A stretch of DNA of 64,000 nucleotides from assembly GCA_022448315.1 (NCBI GenBank), contig JAKVCA010000020.1, positions 62,001-126,000 of the forward strand, given 5' to 3'. The notes under the pieces were generated by a model. It had not been told where the DNA came from and did not search any database. It saw only the letters and a list, made by a program, of their open reading frames with translations. Below, one piece after another: positions 44,336 through 52,321 of the stretch. The DNA is from Pirellulaceae bacterium. Its GTDB lineage: Bacteria; Planctomycetota; Planctomycetia; Pirellulales; Pirellulaceae. How positions within the stretch are numbered: position 1 is the stretch's first letter; the number at the start of each line of letters is the position of its first letter. Made by a program: the position numbers and the translations under genes.

Positions 44336-45840
44336 TGAGTCGCCTCTCGAATGTGATCGCACTTAAGGACGTCTTGATTTTCGAGGTCGGCGATCGTACG
44401 TGCCACCTTCAGAATTTTGTCATGCGCGCGAACAGACAGGCCAAACCTCTCGATCGTGGTGGCCAGAAGACGGCGGCATTCCGGATCGAGCCGGCAATGT
44501 TCTCGAAGATCCGAACTCGACATTTGCGCGTTCAGCTGGGTCCAGTCACCCTGGAATCGTTCACTTTGCTTTTGTCGCGCACCCAAGACCCTCTCACGCA
44601 TCTTCCGACTCGGAGTGCCTGGTTTGAAATGCTCCAGTTCTTCAACCTGGACGGCAGGGACCTCAATATGAAGATCAATACGGTCCAGTAAGGGCCCGCT
44701 GACCTTGCTCATGTAGCGTTCAATTTGCGGCGATGTGCACTGACACGGCCGCCGCGGATCGGACCGATAGCCACAAGGACAAGGATTCAGTGCTGCGATC
44801 AAGATGAAGTCTGCAGGCAAAGTACTACTTCGGAGCGCGCGGCTGATGGTCACACGGCCTTCTTCGAGGGGCTGTCGCATGACTTCGAGGGTACGTCGAT
44901 TGAACTCTGGCAACTCGTCCAGAAATAGGACGCCGTTATGGGCGAGACTGATCTCACCGGGCGTCGGTACTCGCCCGCCTCCCACCAGTCCAACGTCACT
45001 GATGGTATGGTGGGGCGCACGGAAAGGACGACGGACCATCAAAGGCTGGCCCGTTTTGAGTCGCCCCATCGCACTGTAAATCCTGGTCGTTTCAATGGAT
45101 TCCTCAGGCCTCAGGTCGGGCAGTACGGTTCGCACCCGTTTGGCCAACATGGTTTTACCGCTCCCTGGGGGTCCCACCATGAGCAGGTTGTGCCCCCCCG
45201 CCGCGGCAATGGTCACCGCTCGCTTTGCCATGTCCTGCCCGCGGACATCGGCAAAATCAAGTCCGTCACGACCGTAGGTGTCGTACCAGTGCTTGAGTTG
45301 GGCAGGTTTCGGCGAAATCTCGAGCTGACCTTTTAACCATTGAACGGCCTCCGACAGGCTTCGGATGGGCAATGCCTGAATCGATTCGACGACGGCCGCC
45401 TCCTCAGCATTTTCCGCAGGCAACAAAAAACAGGTCTGTGAGCCATCTGTCGCCGCTTGCATGGCCATCGACAGTGCGCCCCGGATCGGTCGAAGTTGCC
45501 CCTCAAGACTGAGTTCACCGACAAAAACGTATTGGGAGGGGTGATCGCATTGCAACTGGCCACTAGCAAGCAACAATCCAAGGGAAATGGGCAAGTCGAA
45601 AGAGGCCGCCTGTTTCGGCAATTCCGCAGGTGCCAGATTGATCACCACGCGATCCTCGGGCGAACGAAAACCGGAGTTTGCAATCGCCCGTTCAACCCGA
45701 TGGAGACTCTCTCGGACCGCTGCCTCGGGAAGCCCCACGAGTGTGACCTGGTTGGAAACCGACGGCGACACATCCACTTCAACTTCGACTCGATGGGCCT
45801 CAATTCCCACCAAGGTATACGTGGTCAGTTTTGCGAGCAT
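44308..45840 (-). CDS. comM: YifB/ComM-family AAA+ ATPase (Mg-chelatase-like)
   Basis: A 510-residue cytoplasmic AAA+ protein. Residues 1-170 form the Lon-like fold domain typical of YifB ('VVINLAPAELPKQAASFDLPISLGLLLASGQL'). The ATPase has Walker A 'GPPGSGKT' (about 223-230) and Walker B 'VLFLDEL' (about 304-310), with 'RPFRAPHHTISDVGLVGG' between them. A cysteine group 'NPCPCGY..' and 'PCQC' follows, then 'LLDRIDLHIEVP', and a C-terminal domain. ComM promotes branch migration in natural transformation of Vibrio and Haemophilus; in most bacteria YifB is uncharacterised. No other competence gene is visible. Starts at ATG 45840. Confidence 0.92.
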   Translation of the reverse strand: MLAKLTTYTLVGIEAHRVEVEVDVSPSVSNQVTLVGLPEAAVRESLHRVERAIANSGFRSPEDRVVINLAPAELPKQAASFDLPISLGLLLASGQLQCDHPSQYVFVGELSLEGQLRPIRGALSMAMQAATDGSQTCFLLPAENAEEAAVVESIQALPIRSLSEAVQWLKGQLEISPKPAQLKHWYDTYGRDGLDFADVRGQDMAKRAVTIAAAGGHNLLMVGPPGSGKTMLAKRVRTVLPDLRPEESIETTRIYSAMGRLKTGQPLMVRRPFRAPHHTISDVGLVGGGRVPTPGEISLAHNGVLFLDELPEFNRRTLEVMRQPLEEGRVTISRALRSSTLPADFILIAALNPCPCGYRSDPRRPCQCTSPQIERYMSKVSGPLLDRIDLHIEVPAVQVEELEHFKPGTPSRKMRERVLGARQKQSERFQGDWTQLNAQMSSSDLREHCRLDPECRRLLATTIERFGLSVRAHDKILKVARTIADLENQDVLKCDHIREATHYRMLDRPL

Positions 45841-46294
45841 CTATCTTATCCTGACATCCGCTTTCAAACGTGGGCGGGACCTTCACTCAACCTCTCGACA
45901 CGCTTTCCGTGGCGATTCCGATTTTCAGCCAGCCCCCGATCCTTGAAATTCACTTTCCACCTGCCGAAAATTCAGAGACCCACGAGCGCGAAACTCGATC
46001 GCTTTGAACTAGAGGTACCCAGTCTCAAGGCGAGGGGAGCATGAAAGAGCAAAACTTGCTCCAAGAAATGGCAACTCCGACTTCAGGGGATCAGAATCTT
46101 CACCAAGAGTAGGTTGATCTCCTGTCCAAATCGGCCGACGAGATTCTCTCACGCTGATGGGAAAGGAATCGGCATGTCCCGTGGCAACGCGCGGGGCGCA
46201 ATAAAAAACCGCGTTGCGAGAACAACGCGGCGAAAAACAAATCTTCGGGTTCAATTTACGGGCGAACCTACGTCGCCTAGATCGTCATCCCAGA
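45841..46294. other. Intergenic with terminator
   Basis: The 454-bp gap contains the minus-strand terminator at 46203-46230 and presumably the comM promoter. No gene is supported; a minus-strand frame of 81 codons (46009-46254) runs through the terminator and is rejected. Confidence 0.45.
46203..46230 (-). terminator. Rho-independent terminator after the alpha/beta hydrolase gene
   Basis: CCGCGTTG (46209-46216) pairs with CAACGCGG (46223-46230); read on the minus strand the stem is followed by T6. It lies 65 bases after the stop at 46295. Confidence 0.9.
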
Positions 46295-47272
46295 CTACTT
46301 ACGACTGCGATCCCTCCAGATCATCGCATCTTTATTGCTGAGTAATCGGTAATAGAGAAAACCACCGATCTTTTCGGGCAGCCCCAAATTCGCGCGAGGA
46401 TCGACAAGCAAGACACCCTGGTAATCGACGGGTAACTCTTCGATGAACAAATCCTGCTTTTCCAGAACCTGTTGTTGACGCTCAGCCGGAGTCCCCGTGA
46501 GTTCCAACTCAGGGCGTTTCTTTTGGAAATTACTGTACAAAGTCTTGGCTTCACGAGCCGACCTTGCATTTCTTGCCCCCACGGCCACCATGATAGAAAG
46601 CGGCATTCTAGGTCCACCACCGGCGAGAAGGTCGGTTCGCATCACCGAATTCAGGGTCAATCCCTTAAATGTTTTTTCCGGCGAAAGTAACACGAGGGCT
46701 TTCACATCCTGCCCCTGCTTTCGCCCAGCAACCACTGGCCAGCTCCAATCTTTCACGGCCCATTGGGAGGCGAGAACGGCGCTCTGTCCGGCGGCAACCA
46801 CCGTCAAGAATTCGATGTTCAACTCGCCGCCGTTGTTCTTTTTCAGAAGAAATCGCTTGCAAGCTTCGATGTCTTCACCCATCGCAGCAATGGCGTTCCG
46901 ATTGAACTTTTCCCGGTCAAGGGTCATGTCGCTTGCCTTCACCCGAAGACTTTCTCCATGCCCTCGCAGATCCGGCACAATAATCGAATGTCCAATCGAT
47001 TGAAGGTAAGTTGCAAGGCCGGAAAACTGTTTTCGATTCCCGTCCCAGTCATGGAGCATGATCACGGGAATCGACTCTTTTTTGTTGACACCCGCGTACC
47101 AGGTCGCGGAAAGCTGGACACCATCTTTGGTCTCCAACGCGACCTGTTCGGGGGCAGGGGGGGTCTCCTGCGGGTTATTCTGAGCGAAGGCCTGCCCGGT
47201 TCCTAATCCGATCAACAGTCCGATTACTGACAAGCCAAATTTCAGGTTCATCGTCGCTAAATCTTTCATCAT
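46295..47272 (-). CDS. Exported alpha/beta hydrolase
   Basis: A 325-residue protein. The ATG at 47272 has GAGG six bases ahead, and a hydrophobic signal ('KFGLSVIGLLIGLGTGQAFAQ') follows. The fold is alpha/beta hydrolase: 'VIMLHDWDGNRKQFSGLATYLQSIGHSIIVPDLRGHGES' gives the oxyanion strand and the usual early motifs, and 'VVAAGQSAVLASQWA' places a Ser at the nucleophile elbow (GxS-type, with Q before the Ser). The C-terminal half is less typical, and I could not find a confident catalytic Asp and His. The enzyme may be an esterase or a related protein with partial loss. A tandem 16-bp repeat lies just upstream (47324-47359). Terminator 46203-46230. Confidence 0.8.
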   Translation of the reverse strand: MMKDLATMNLKFGLSVIGLLIGLGTGQAFAQNNPQETPPAPEQVALETKDGVQLSATWYAGVNKKESIPVIMLHDWDGNRKQFSGLATYLQSIGHSIIVPDLRGHGESLRVKASDMTLDREKFNRNAIAAMGEDIEACKRFLLKKNNGGELNIEFLTVVAAGQSAVLASQWAVKDWSWPVVAGRKQGQDVKALVLLSPEKTFKGLTLNSVMRTDLLAGGGPRMPLSIMVAVGARNARSAREAKTLYSNFQKKRPELELTGTPAERQQQVLEKQDLFIEELPVDYQGVLLVDPRANLGLPEKIGGFLYYRLLSNKDAMIWRDRSRK

Positions 47273-47659
47273 GAGTGACCTCAGTCCATCACGGTACGCA
47301 TCAACGTGTGTACAAACTTGAACACCGCAGTTCGATTCCCGAGACCGCAGTTCGATTCCTTGGCATGATTCCGCATCATTACTTTGAGAGAGTGGGCCTC
47401 AAAGGGGTGCTATGAGAGACGGGCACACGTGGAATTTTGGCCAAGTCAAGCAATCTGGCCGATCCGAGAACATTATTACCTAGTGTAATCTACATCACCC
47501 GAAATGACCAAATGCATTGCTTCAACAATTTTAGACACCGAACCTGAAATGCGCGTCCGCAACAGCGAAGTGGACTTGATACTCCTCCTCCTCGTCGTCC
47601 CCGCTTCTTTTGGGCGCCCTGATCACGCCCAAGGAGGGACAAAATCGCGGAACCGATCC
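47273..47659. other. Intergenic with a tandem repeat
   Basis: The gap between zwf and the alpha/beta hydrolase has the 16-bp repeat listed separately and a stem TTGGGCG/CGCCCAA (47610-47632) after zwf without a T-run. No gene is seen. Confidence 0.45.
47324..47359. repeat. 16-bp tandem repeat ACCGCAGTTCGATTCC ahead of the hydrolase
   Basis: ACCGCAGTTCGATTCC occurs at 47324-47339 and 47344-47359, a 20-bp period. GTTCGATTCC resembles a tRNA T-loop, but no paired arms or tRNA body fit. It lies about 52-87 bp upstream of the hydrolase start, in the promoter zone. Confidence 0.8.
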
Positions 47660-49138
47660 TCAATGCAAGATGGGGCATACATCGAACCAGCGACGACCGT
47701 CTTGCCCAATCCACTCATCGCTTTCCTGCGGCCCCCATTGGCCAACGGGATATCGGAAGATCTCCGGTTGGTTCATTTGTTGCCAAAACTGAGTGATCGG
47801 GTCAATGATCCCCCAAGCGAGTTCCACTTCATCACTGCGGGCAAACAGGCTGGCATCACCATTCAAAGCATCCAGCAGCAGGCGTTGGTAAGCGTCCGGC
47901 ATCGCCCCCGAAAACTCTCTTGAAAAACTGAAATCCAGATTGGTCATCCGCAGTTGCATCCCCGCATCAGGAACCTTGGTATGAAATTGCAGTTGAATTC
48001 CTTCGGCGGGCTGGATCTGAATCACGAGTTGATTTGCATCCCACGATCCGCGACGGTCCTCGTTGAATAGAAGATGCGGTGGCTCACGAAACTGAATGAC
48101 GATTTGGGTCGTTCGGCATGACATCGCTTTGCCGCTACGCAGATAGAACGGGACACCATTCCAACGCCAATTGTCTACATGAAGCTTGATCGCAGAAAAC
48201 GTTGGAGTGCGACTCTCGGCAGGGACGCCGTCTTCCTGTAAGTACCCCTCGTATTGCCCTCGAAAGGTATTCTGGACAAAGTCGTCCCCATGGTATTTGC
48301 GAATCGCCTGCAGAACCTTGACCTTCTCATCCCTGACCATGTCGGCCGTAAAACGGGCCGGTGCTTCCATGGCGGTGATCATCAGCAATTGAAGCAGATG
48401 GTTCTGGAACATATCGCGCAGAACACCCGCTTTGTCGTAGTATCCTCCGCGTCGCCCCACCATCACCTCTTCGGCAACCGTGATTTGAACGTGATCGATG
48501 TAATTACGATTCCAGATCGGTTCGAAGATGCTGTTGGCGAAACGCAGCACCAACATATTTTGAACCGTTTCTTTCCCCAAATAATGGTCGATTCGGTAAA
48601 CCTGATTCTCGGCAAACACCCCATGCAGCTGGGCATTCAACTGCTGGGCCGTTTCAAGGTCGGTGCCAAAGGGCTTCTCAACCACAAGTCGTCGGCGATC
48701 ATTTCCCAAAAGCGGCGGCTCGACACTTCCGTCTAGTGCAACCGCGTGCGCCTCGCCCAAATGACGAATCGCCGCAGGGTAAAGGGTAGGAGAGGTCGAC
48801 AGATAGTAGACTCGCGTGCTCTCCTGACCACCCTCCAGCCGATCCAACTCTCGACGGAGTCGCACAAAGTCTTCGGTCTTCGCAATATCGCCAGGGACAT
48901 AATGGACGCGTTTCTCGAAATCAGCCCAAACTTGTTCGTCGAAGCCGTTGGAAAACTTACGGGTCGAGCCCTTCAGCGCTTCACGCCAACTTTCACTGCT
49001 GAAGGGACTGCGGGATACACCAACCACTCGCGTATCTTGAGGCAAGTAGCCTTTCTGGTGCAGAGAATAAAGTGCGGGGATAAGCTTGCGACTCGTCAAG
49101 TCACCGGACGCACCAAATATGATGATCGTGTGAACCAT
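47660..49138 (-). CDS. zwf: Glucose-6-phosphate dehydrogenase
   Basis: Oxidises glucose-6-phosphate to 6-phosphogluconolactone with NADP, the first step of the oxidative pentose phosphate pathway. The 492-residue size is normal. 'IIFGASGDLTSRKLIPALY' is the nucleotide-binding motif (GASGDL 9-14), 'EKPFG' (about 154-158) and 'RIDHYLGKE' (about 182-190) are active-site signatures with the catalytic His in the latter. 'RFANSIFEPIWNRNYIDHVQI', 'RSGKAM' and 'PDAYQRLLLDALNGD' follow. Starts at ATG 49138. It lies downstream of gnd in the same direction, so the two pathway enzymes are neighbours; the lactonase gene is not in the window. Confidence 0.97.
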   Translation of the reverse strand: MVHTIIIFGASGDLTSRKLIPALYSLHQKGYLPQDTRVVGVSRSPFSSESWREALKGSTRKFSNGFDEQVWADFEKRVHYVPGDIAKTEDFVRLRRELDRLEGGQESTRVYYLSTSPTLYPAAIRHLGEAHAVALDGSVEPPLLGNDRRRLVVEKPFGTDLETAQQLNAQLHGVFAENQVYRIDHYLGKETVQNMLVLRFANSIFEPIWNRNYIDHVQITVAEEVMVGRRGGYYDKAGVLRDMFQNHLLQLLMITAMEAPARFTADMVRDEKVKVLQAIRKYHGDDFVQNTFRGQYEGYLQEDGVPAESRTPTFSAIKLHVDNWRWNGVPFYLRSGKAMSCRTTQIVIQFREPPHLLFNEDRRGSWDANQLVIQIQPAEGIQLQFHTKVPDAGMQLRMTNLDFSFSREFSGAMPDAYQRLLLDALNGDASLFARSDEVELAWGIIDPITQFWQQMNQPEIFRYPVGQWGPQESDEWIGQDGRRWFDVCPILH

Positions 49139-49473
49139 CGGTCCCGACGCCTCCTTTTTCGCCTGAAATGCAATCGCTGCAAGATCCGTGAATACAAGAC
49201 CTGTGAGTACGAAGCTGGTGCGACTCGCTCGCTCTCTGGTGTTGCCCTGGACAATCGTGAATGGGACCAGAAGAGAAACGCAGGCCGCCGATCACCAAGG
49301 ACACAGAGCCCTTCTCGCCTCGCTCATCGGACGAAGATCAAACGTTTACCCCCAAAAAGAGACCGGCAACTTGCATGCTGCCAGACTCAGCTCCAAGGAC
49401 GCCCCCCCCGACCGATCTCACCTGCGACTTCACACGAGGTTTCCACGAACGATGTTAACGCACGAGGAAACAC
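49139..49473. other. Intergenic between gnd and zwf
   Basis: The 335-bp gap has no gene or confident terminator. It may contain a separate zwf promoter; no clear palindrome was found. Confidence 0.4.
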
Positions 49474-50928
49474 TCAGTCTTTCGGTTCCTTGCGCAAATC
49501 CAACCATTCCGTATGGAAAGTCCCTTCGCGGTCATTCCGAAGGTAGGTATGTGCACCGAAATAATCGCGTTGAGCCTGCAGCAAATTGGCGGGCAAAAAG
49601 GCCCTTCGATAACTGTCGTAATACGCCAAAGCCGTACTGAACGCCGGCACAGGAATGCCCATGGCGGTAGCTACGGTCAACACCTTCCTCCAAGCGTCTT
49701 GCCCCGCTTCAATCGCGGCCTTGAAGTATGGATTCAGCAATAAGTTCTCGAGACCGGGATCCTCATCGAAGGCTTCCTTGATGCGATCAAGGAATTGGGC
49801 TCGAATGATGCATCCACCTCTCCAGAGCAGGGCACAGTCCCCAAAATTGAGTGGCCAGTCGTGTTCCTCGGCGGCGGCCTGCAATTGAACAAAGCCTTGA
49901 GCGTAGGAACAGATTTTACTGGCGTACAAGGCTTGCCTTACGGCCTCGATCATTGCCGTTTTATCGCCGATCAATGCCTCGACATCGACCGAAGCAGGCG
50001 TCGGCAAAACACCACTCGCCCGCACTCGAGCCTCTTTCTGAGCCGAGAGACTTCGAGCGTAAACGGCCGTTGTCACCAACGTGCTGGGGACACCCAGGTC
50101 GAGAGCCAATTGGCTCATCCATTTCCCTGTCCCTTTGGCTCCAGCCACATCCAGGATTTTGTCGACCAGTTCACCGTCACCTTCAGAATCTTTCACGCTG
50201 AAGATATCCCGGCTGATTTCGATCAGGTAACTCTGCAGTTCGCCCCGATTCCAGTCGTCGAAAACCTCGTACATCTCTTCGTTGGATAGGCCGACCGCTT
50301 CTTTCAGCATGAGATAAGCTTCGCAGATGAGCTGCATATCCCCATATTCGATCCCATTGTGGACCATCTTGACATAATGGCCAGCACCACGAGGACCTAC
50401 CCATTCGCAACAGGGAATATCTTCTGCGTCGCCAACCTTGGCGGCGATGGACTGGAAAATGGGCTTGAGGATGGGCCAACTCGCCTCACTGCCTCCGGGC
50501 ATCAGGCTCGGGCCCTTCAACGCGCCCTCTTCGCCTCCGGAAACTCCGGTGCCGGAGTACAACAACCCCTTTTCTTCGACGTACCGGGTTCGGCGTTCCG
50601 TATCCGCATAGTGCGTGTTGCCCCCGTCGATGATGACGTCGCCAGGTGAGAGCAAAGGGATCAACTGGTCAATCAGGTTGTCAACGGCAGGCCCAGCTTT
50701 CACAAGCATCATGACCTTTCGCGGCGCTTTCAGGTTTGAGACAAGGTCCTCAAGCGAGTGACAACCCACAAATTGTTTTCCAGAGGCACGACCTTGTACA
50801 AAGGCATCCACTTTGTCCGTGGTGCGGTTGTAGACCGCGACTTTGTTACCGCGACTTTCGACATTGAGGGCCAAATTCTCGCCCATGACCGCCAAACCGA
50901 TCAGACCAAAATCACACTCTCCACTCAT
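49474..50928 (-). CDS. gnd: 6-phosphogluconate dehydrogenase (decarboxylating)
   Basis: Converts 6-phosphogluconate to ribulose-5-phosphate and CO2 with reduction of NADP. ATG 50928 is used (GGAAGG seven bases ahead); the longer frame to 51006 has no support. The 484-residue protein opens with 'CDFGLIGLAVMGENLALNVESRG', the usual Rossmann start. 'GTGVSGGEEGALKGPSLMPGG', 'HYVKMVHNGIEYGDMQLI', 'KGTGKWMSQLALDLGVPSTLV' and 'GGCIIRAQFLDRIKEA' are all family signatures and include the catalytic lysine-containing helix. It belongs to the long, non-archaeal type. Zwf follows on the same strand. A perfect palindrome lies upstream at 50996-51010. Confidence 0.97.
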   Translation of the reverse strand: MSGECDFGLIGLAVMGENLALNVESRGNKVAVYNRTTDKVDAFVQGRASGKQFVGCHSLEDLVSNLKAPRKVMMLVKAGPAVDNLIDQLIPLLSPGDVIIDGGNTHYADTERRTRYVEEKGLLYSGTGVSGGEEGALKGPSLMPGGSEASWPILKPIFQSIAAKVGDAEDIPCCEWVGPRGAGHYVKMVHNGIEYGDMQLICEAYLMLKEAVGLSNEEMYEVFDDWNRGELQSYLIEISRDIFSVKDSEGDGELVDKILDVAGAKGTGKWMSQLALDLGVPSTLVTTAVYARSLSAQKEARVRASGVLPTPASVDVEALIGDKTAMIEAVRQALYASKICSYAQGFVQLQAAAEEHDWPLNFGDCALLWRGGCIIRAQFLDRIKEAFDEDPGLENLLLNPYFKAAIEAGQDAWRKVLTVATAMGIPVPAFSTALAYYDSYRRAFLPANLLQAQRDYFGAHTYLRNDREGTFHTEWLDLRKEPKD

Positions 50929-51281
50929 GGTGCCTTCCCAAAACGCAAAAGTCAGAAAACATTGCAACGCCCCGAATCGCCCGGGCAGATTAAAACAATG
51001 TGCCACATTGCCTCACCGGGTTCATGCCCATCAAGACGAAGGGGCGTTCGTCGATGCATCACAGATCTCAAGCAATAACCCAAGAGTTTACCTTCGCCCC
51101 CTTAAGGGCGATAGTAGGCCCATTCGCTCTGCCCACAATGAGCACGTGGACTCAACGTCTGCTTCTTGATTGAGCGTTGAATTTCAATTCCGGGATCTCA
51201 CCAACTCAACAAAACCCGCAAAAATGACGCCAAATCGATTTTTCGCACTGAGGTATCGATGACTCGCCAAAAAGGCATGGG
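50929..51281. other. Intergenic ahead of gnd
   Basis: The 353 bp between mscS and gnd hold the CAATGTG palindrome listed separately. No terminator after mscS was seen and no coding frame is supported. Confidence 0.4.
50996..51010 (-). promoter_or_regulatory. Palindrome CAATGTG-C-CACATTG ahead of gnd
   Basis: A perfect 7-1-7 inverted repeat about 68 bp upstream of the gnd ATG. The length and position suit an operator for a dimeric regulator. No regulator gene is adjacent. Confidence 0.5.
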
Positions 51282-52223
51282 TCAAGAAGCCTCTTGACGC
51301 AAATGAACCCCCATCTGTGGAAAGGGGATTCCAATTCCGGCGGCGTCCAGACCTTGTTTCAAATCGGTCAACAGTTGCTCCTTGACCGACCAGAAATCAT
51401 CCTGAGTCGTCCAGAACCGAACGGTCCAAATGACGGCGGAGTCTCCAAGATCACTTAAGACCACTTGAGACTCTCGACCTTCCCCCTTGACCATCTTGTC
51501 TCGTTGAACCTCAGTCGCTTCCCGTAAGACACGGCGAGTCTCATTCAGATCCGCCTCGTAATCGACTCCGATGGTCACGTCGACCCGACGTTCCTTGTGG
51601 AACGAAATATTTTCGATGGTGGCCCCAGTGATCTGGCTATTTGGAACGATGAACCTTCGATTGTCTGGAGTATTGAATGTGGTGACAAACAGGTCGATTT
51701 CATCAACCTTGGCCGTCACCCCGCCCGCAGAAATGACATCCCCCACCTTGAAAGGTCGAAAGACGAGCAGCAATACCCCCGCGCTGAAATTACTCAACGT
51801 GCCCTGAAAGGCAAGACCTATCGCAAATCCTGCGGCTCCAATAACCGCCGCAAAACTGGTGACGCTGACACCAAACATGCCAAGCACACCCAATACGGTG
51901 AACAGCATGATCGAATAGAACACCAGTTTTCCGGTGAACCGACCAAGGGTTTCATCGACTTTGCTGCGAACAGGCCTCGAAGCGATCCGAGAGATCAGTT
52001 TGGCTGCGAAGTAGCCGATCATGAGGATGAGGAGTGCCGTTAAGACTGGAACTGCATAAGCCTCAACGAGTTTCCAGAGCGCCCAAAAGTCGCCCTGCAT
52101 CGCGTCGTTGGTGGCCTTGCCCACATCCTGCATCGCCTGCTGAGCTGAACGGGAAAGCTGCTCCTCGGCAGTCAGTCCCTCTGCAGAACCTGATTCAATA
52201 TCCGTCGTATCCTGAAACGGCAT
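51282..52223 (-). CDS. MscS-family small mechanosensitive channel
   Basis: A 313-residue inner-membrane channel that opens under membrane tension on osmotic downshock. An N-terminal acidic, helical segment (1-55) precedes three transmembrane helices; the third, near 130-160, has the pore-helix pattern of glycines and alanines ('GAAGFAIGLAFQGTLSNFSAGVLLLVFRPFKVGD', where 'LSNFSAG' is a hallmark). The cytoplasmic beta domain follows ('GVTAKVDEIDLFVTTFNTPDNRRFIVPNSQITGATIEN'). Starts at ATG 52223. The PLC-like/DUF4332 gene lies 98 bp upstream on the same strand, so co-transcription is possible. Confidence 0.93.
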   Translation of the reverse strand: MPFQDTTDIESGSAEGLTAEEQLSRSAQQAMQDVGKATNDAMQGDFWALWKLVEAYAVPVLTALLILMIGYFAAKLISRIASRPVRSKVDETLGRFTGKLVFYSIMLFTVLGVLGMFGVSVTSFAAVIGAAGFAIGLAFQGTLSNFSAGVLLLVFRPFKVGDVISAGGVTAKVDEIDLFVTTFNTPDNRRFIVPNSQITGATIENISFHKERRVDVTIGVDYEADLNETRRVLREATEVQRDKMVKGEGRESQVVLSDLGDSAVIWTVRFWTTQDDFWSVKEQLLTDLKQGLDAAGIGIPFPQMGVHLRQEAS

Positions 52224-52321
52224 CGTTTACTCCTATCCATCCATGGCCAAGGTCGATCCCACGGCCGAACTCATCCATTGGCGTGTCGAGTTGAGTCAAA
52301 TTTCGAATATCAAACTCAGGC

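Noticed and set aside
46009-46254. Minus-strand 81-codon frame
   Set aside because: It runs through a clear rho-independent terminator and has no family resemblance.
47324-47359. tRNA gene suggested by GTTCGATTCC
   Set aside because: The flanking bases cannot form the T-stem, and no D-arm, anticodon arm or acceptor stem is present.
48746-49546. 266-codon plus-strand frame over zwf and the gnd-zwf gap
   Set aside because: Antisense to zwf, composition biased to Arg, no domain.
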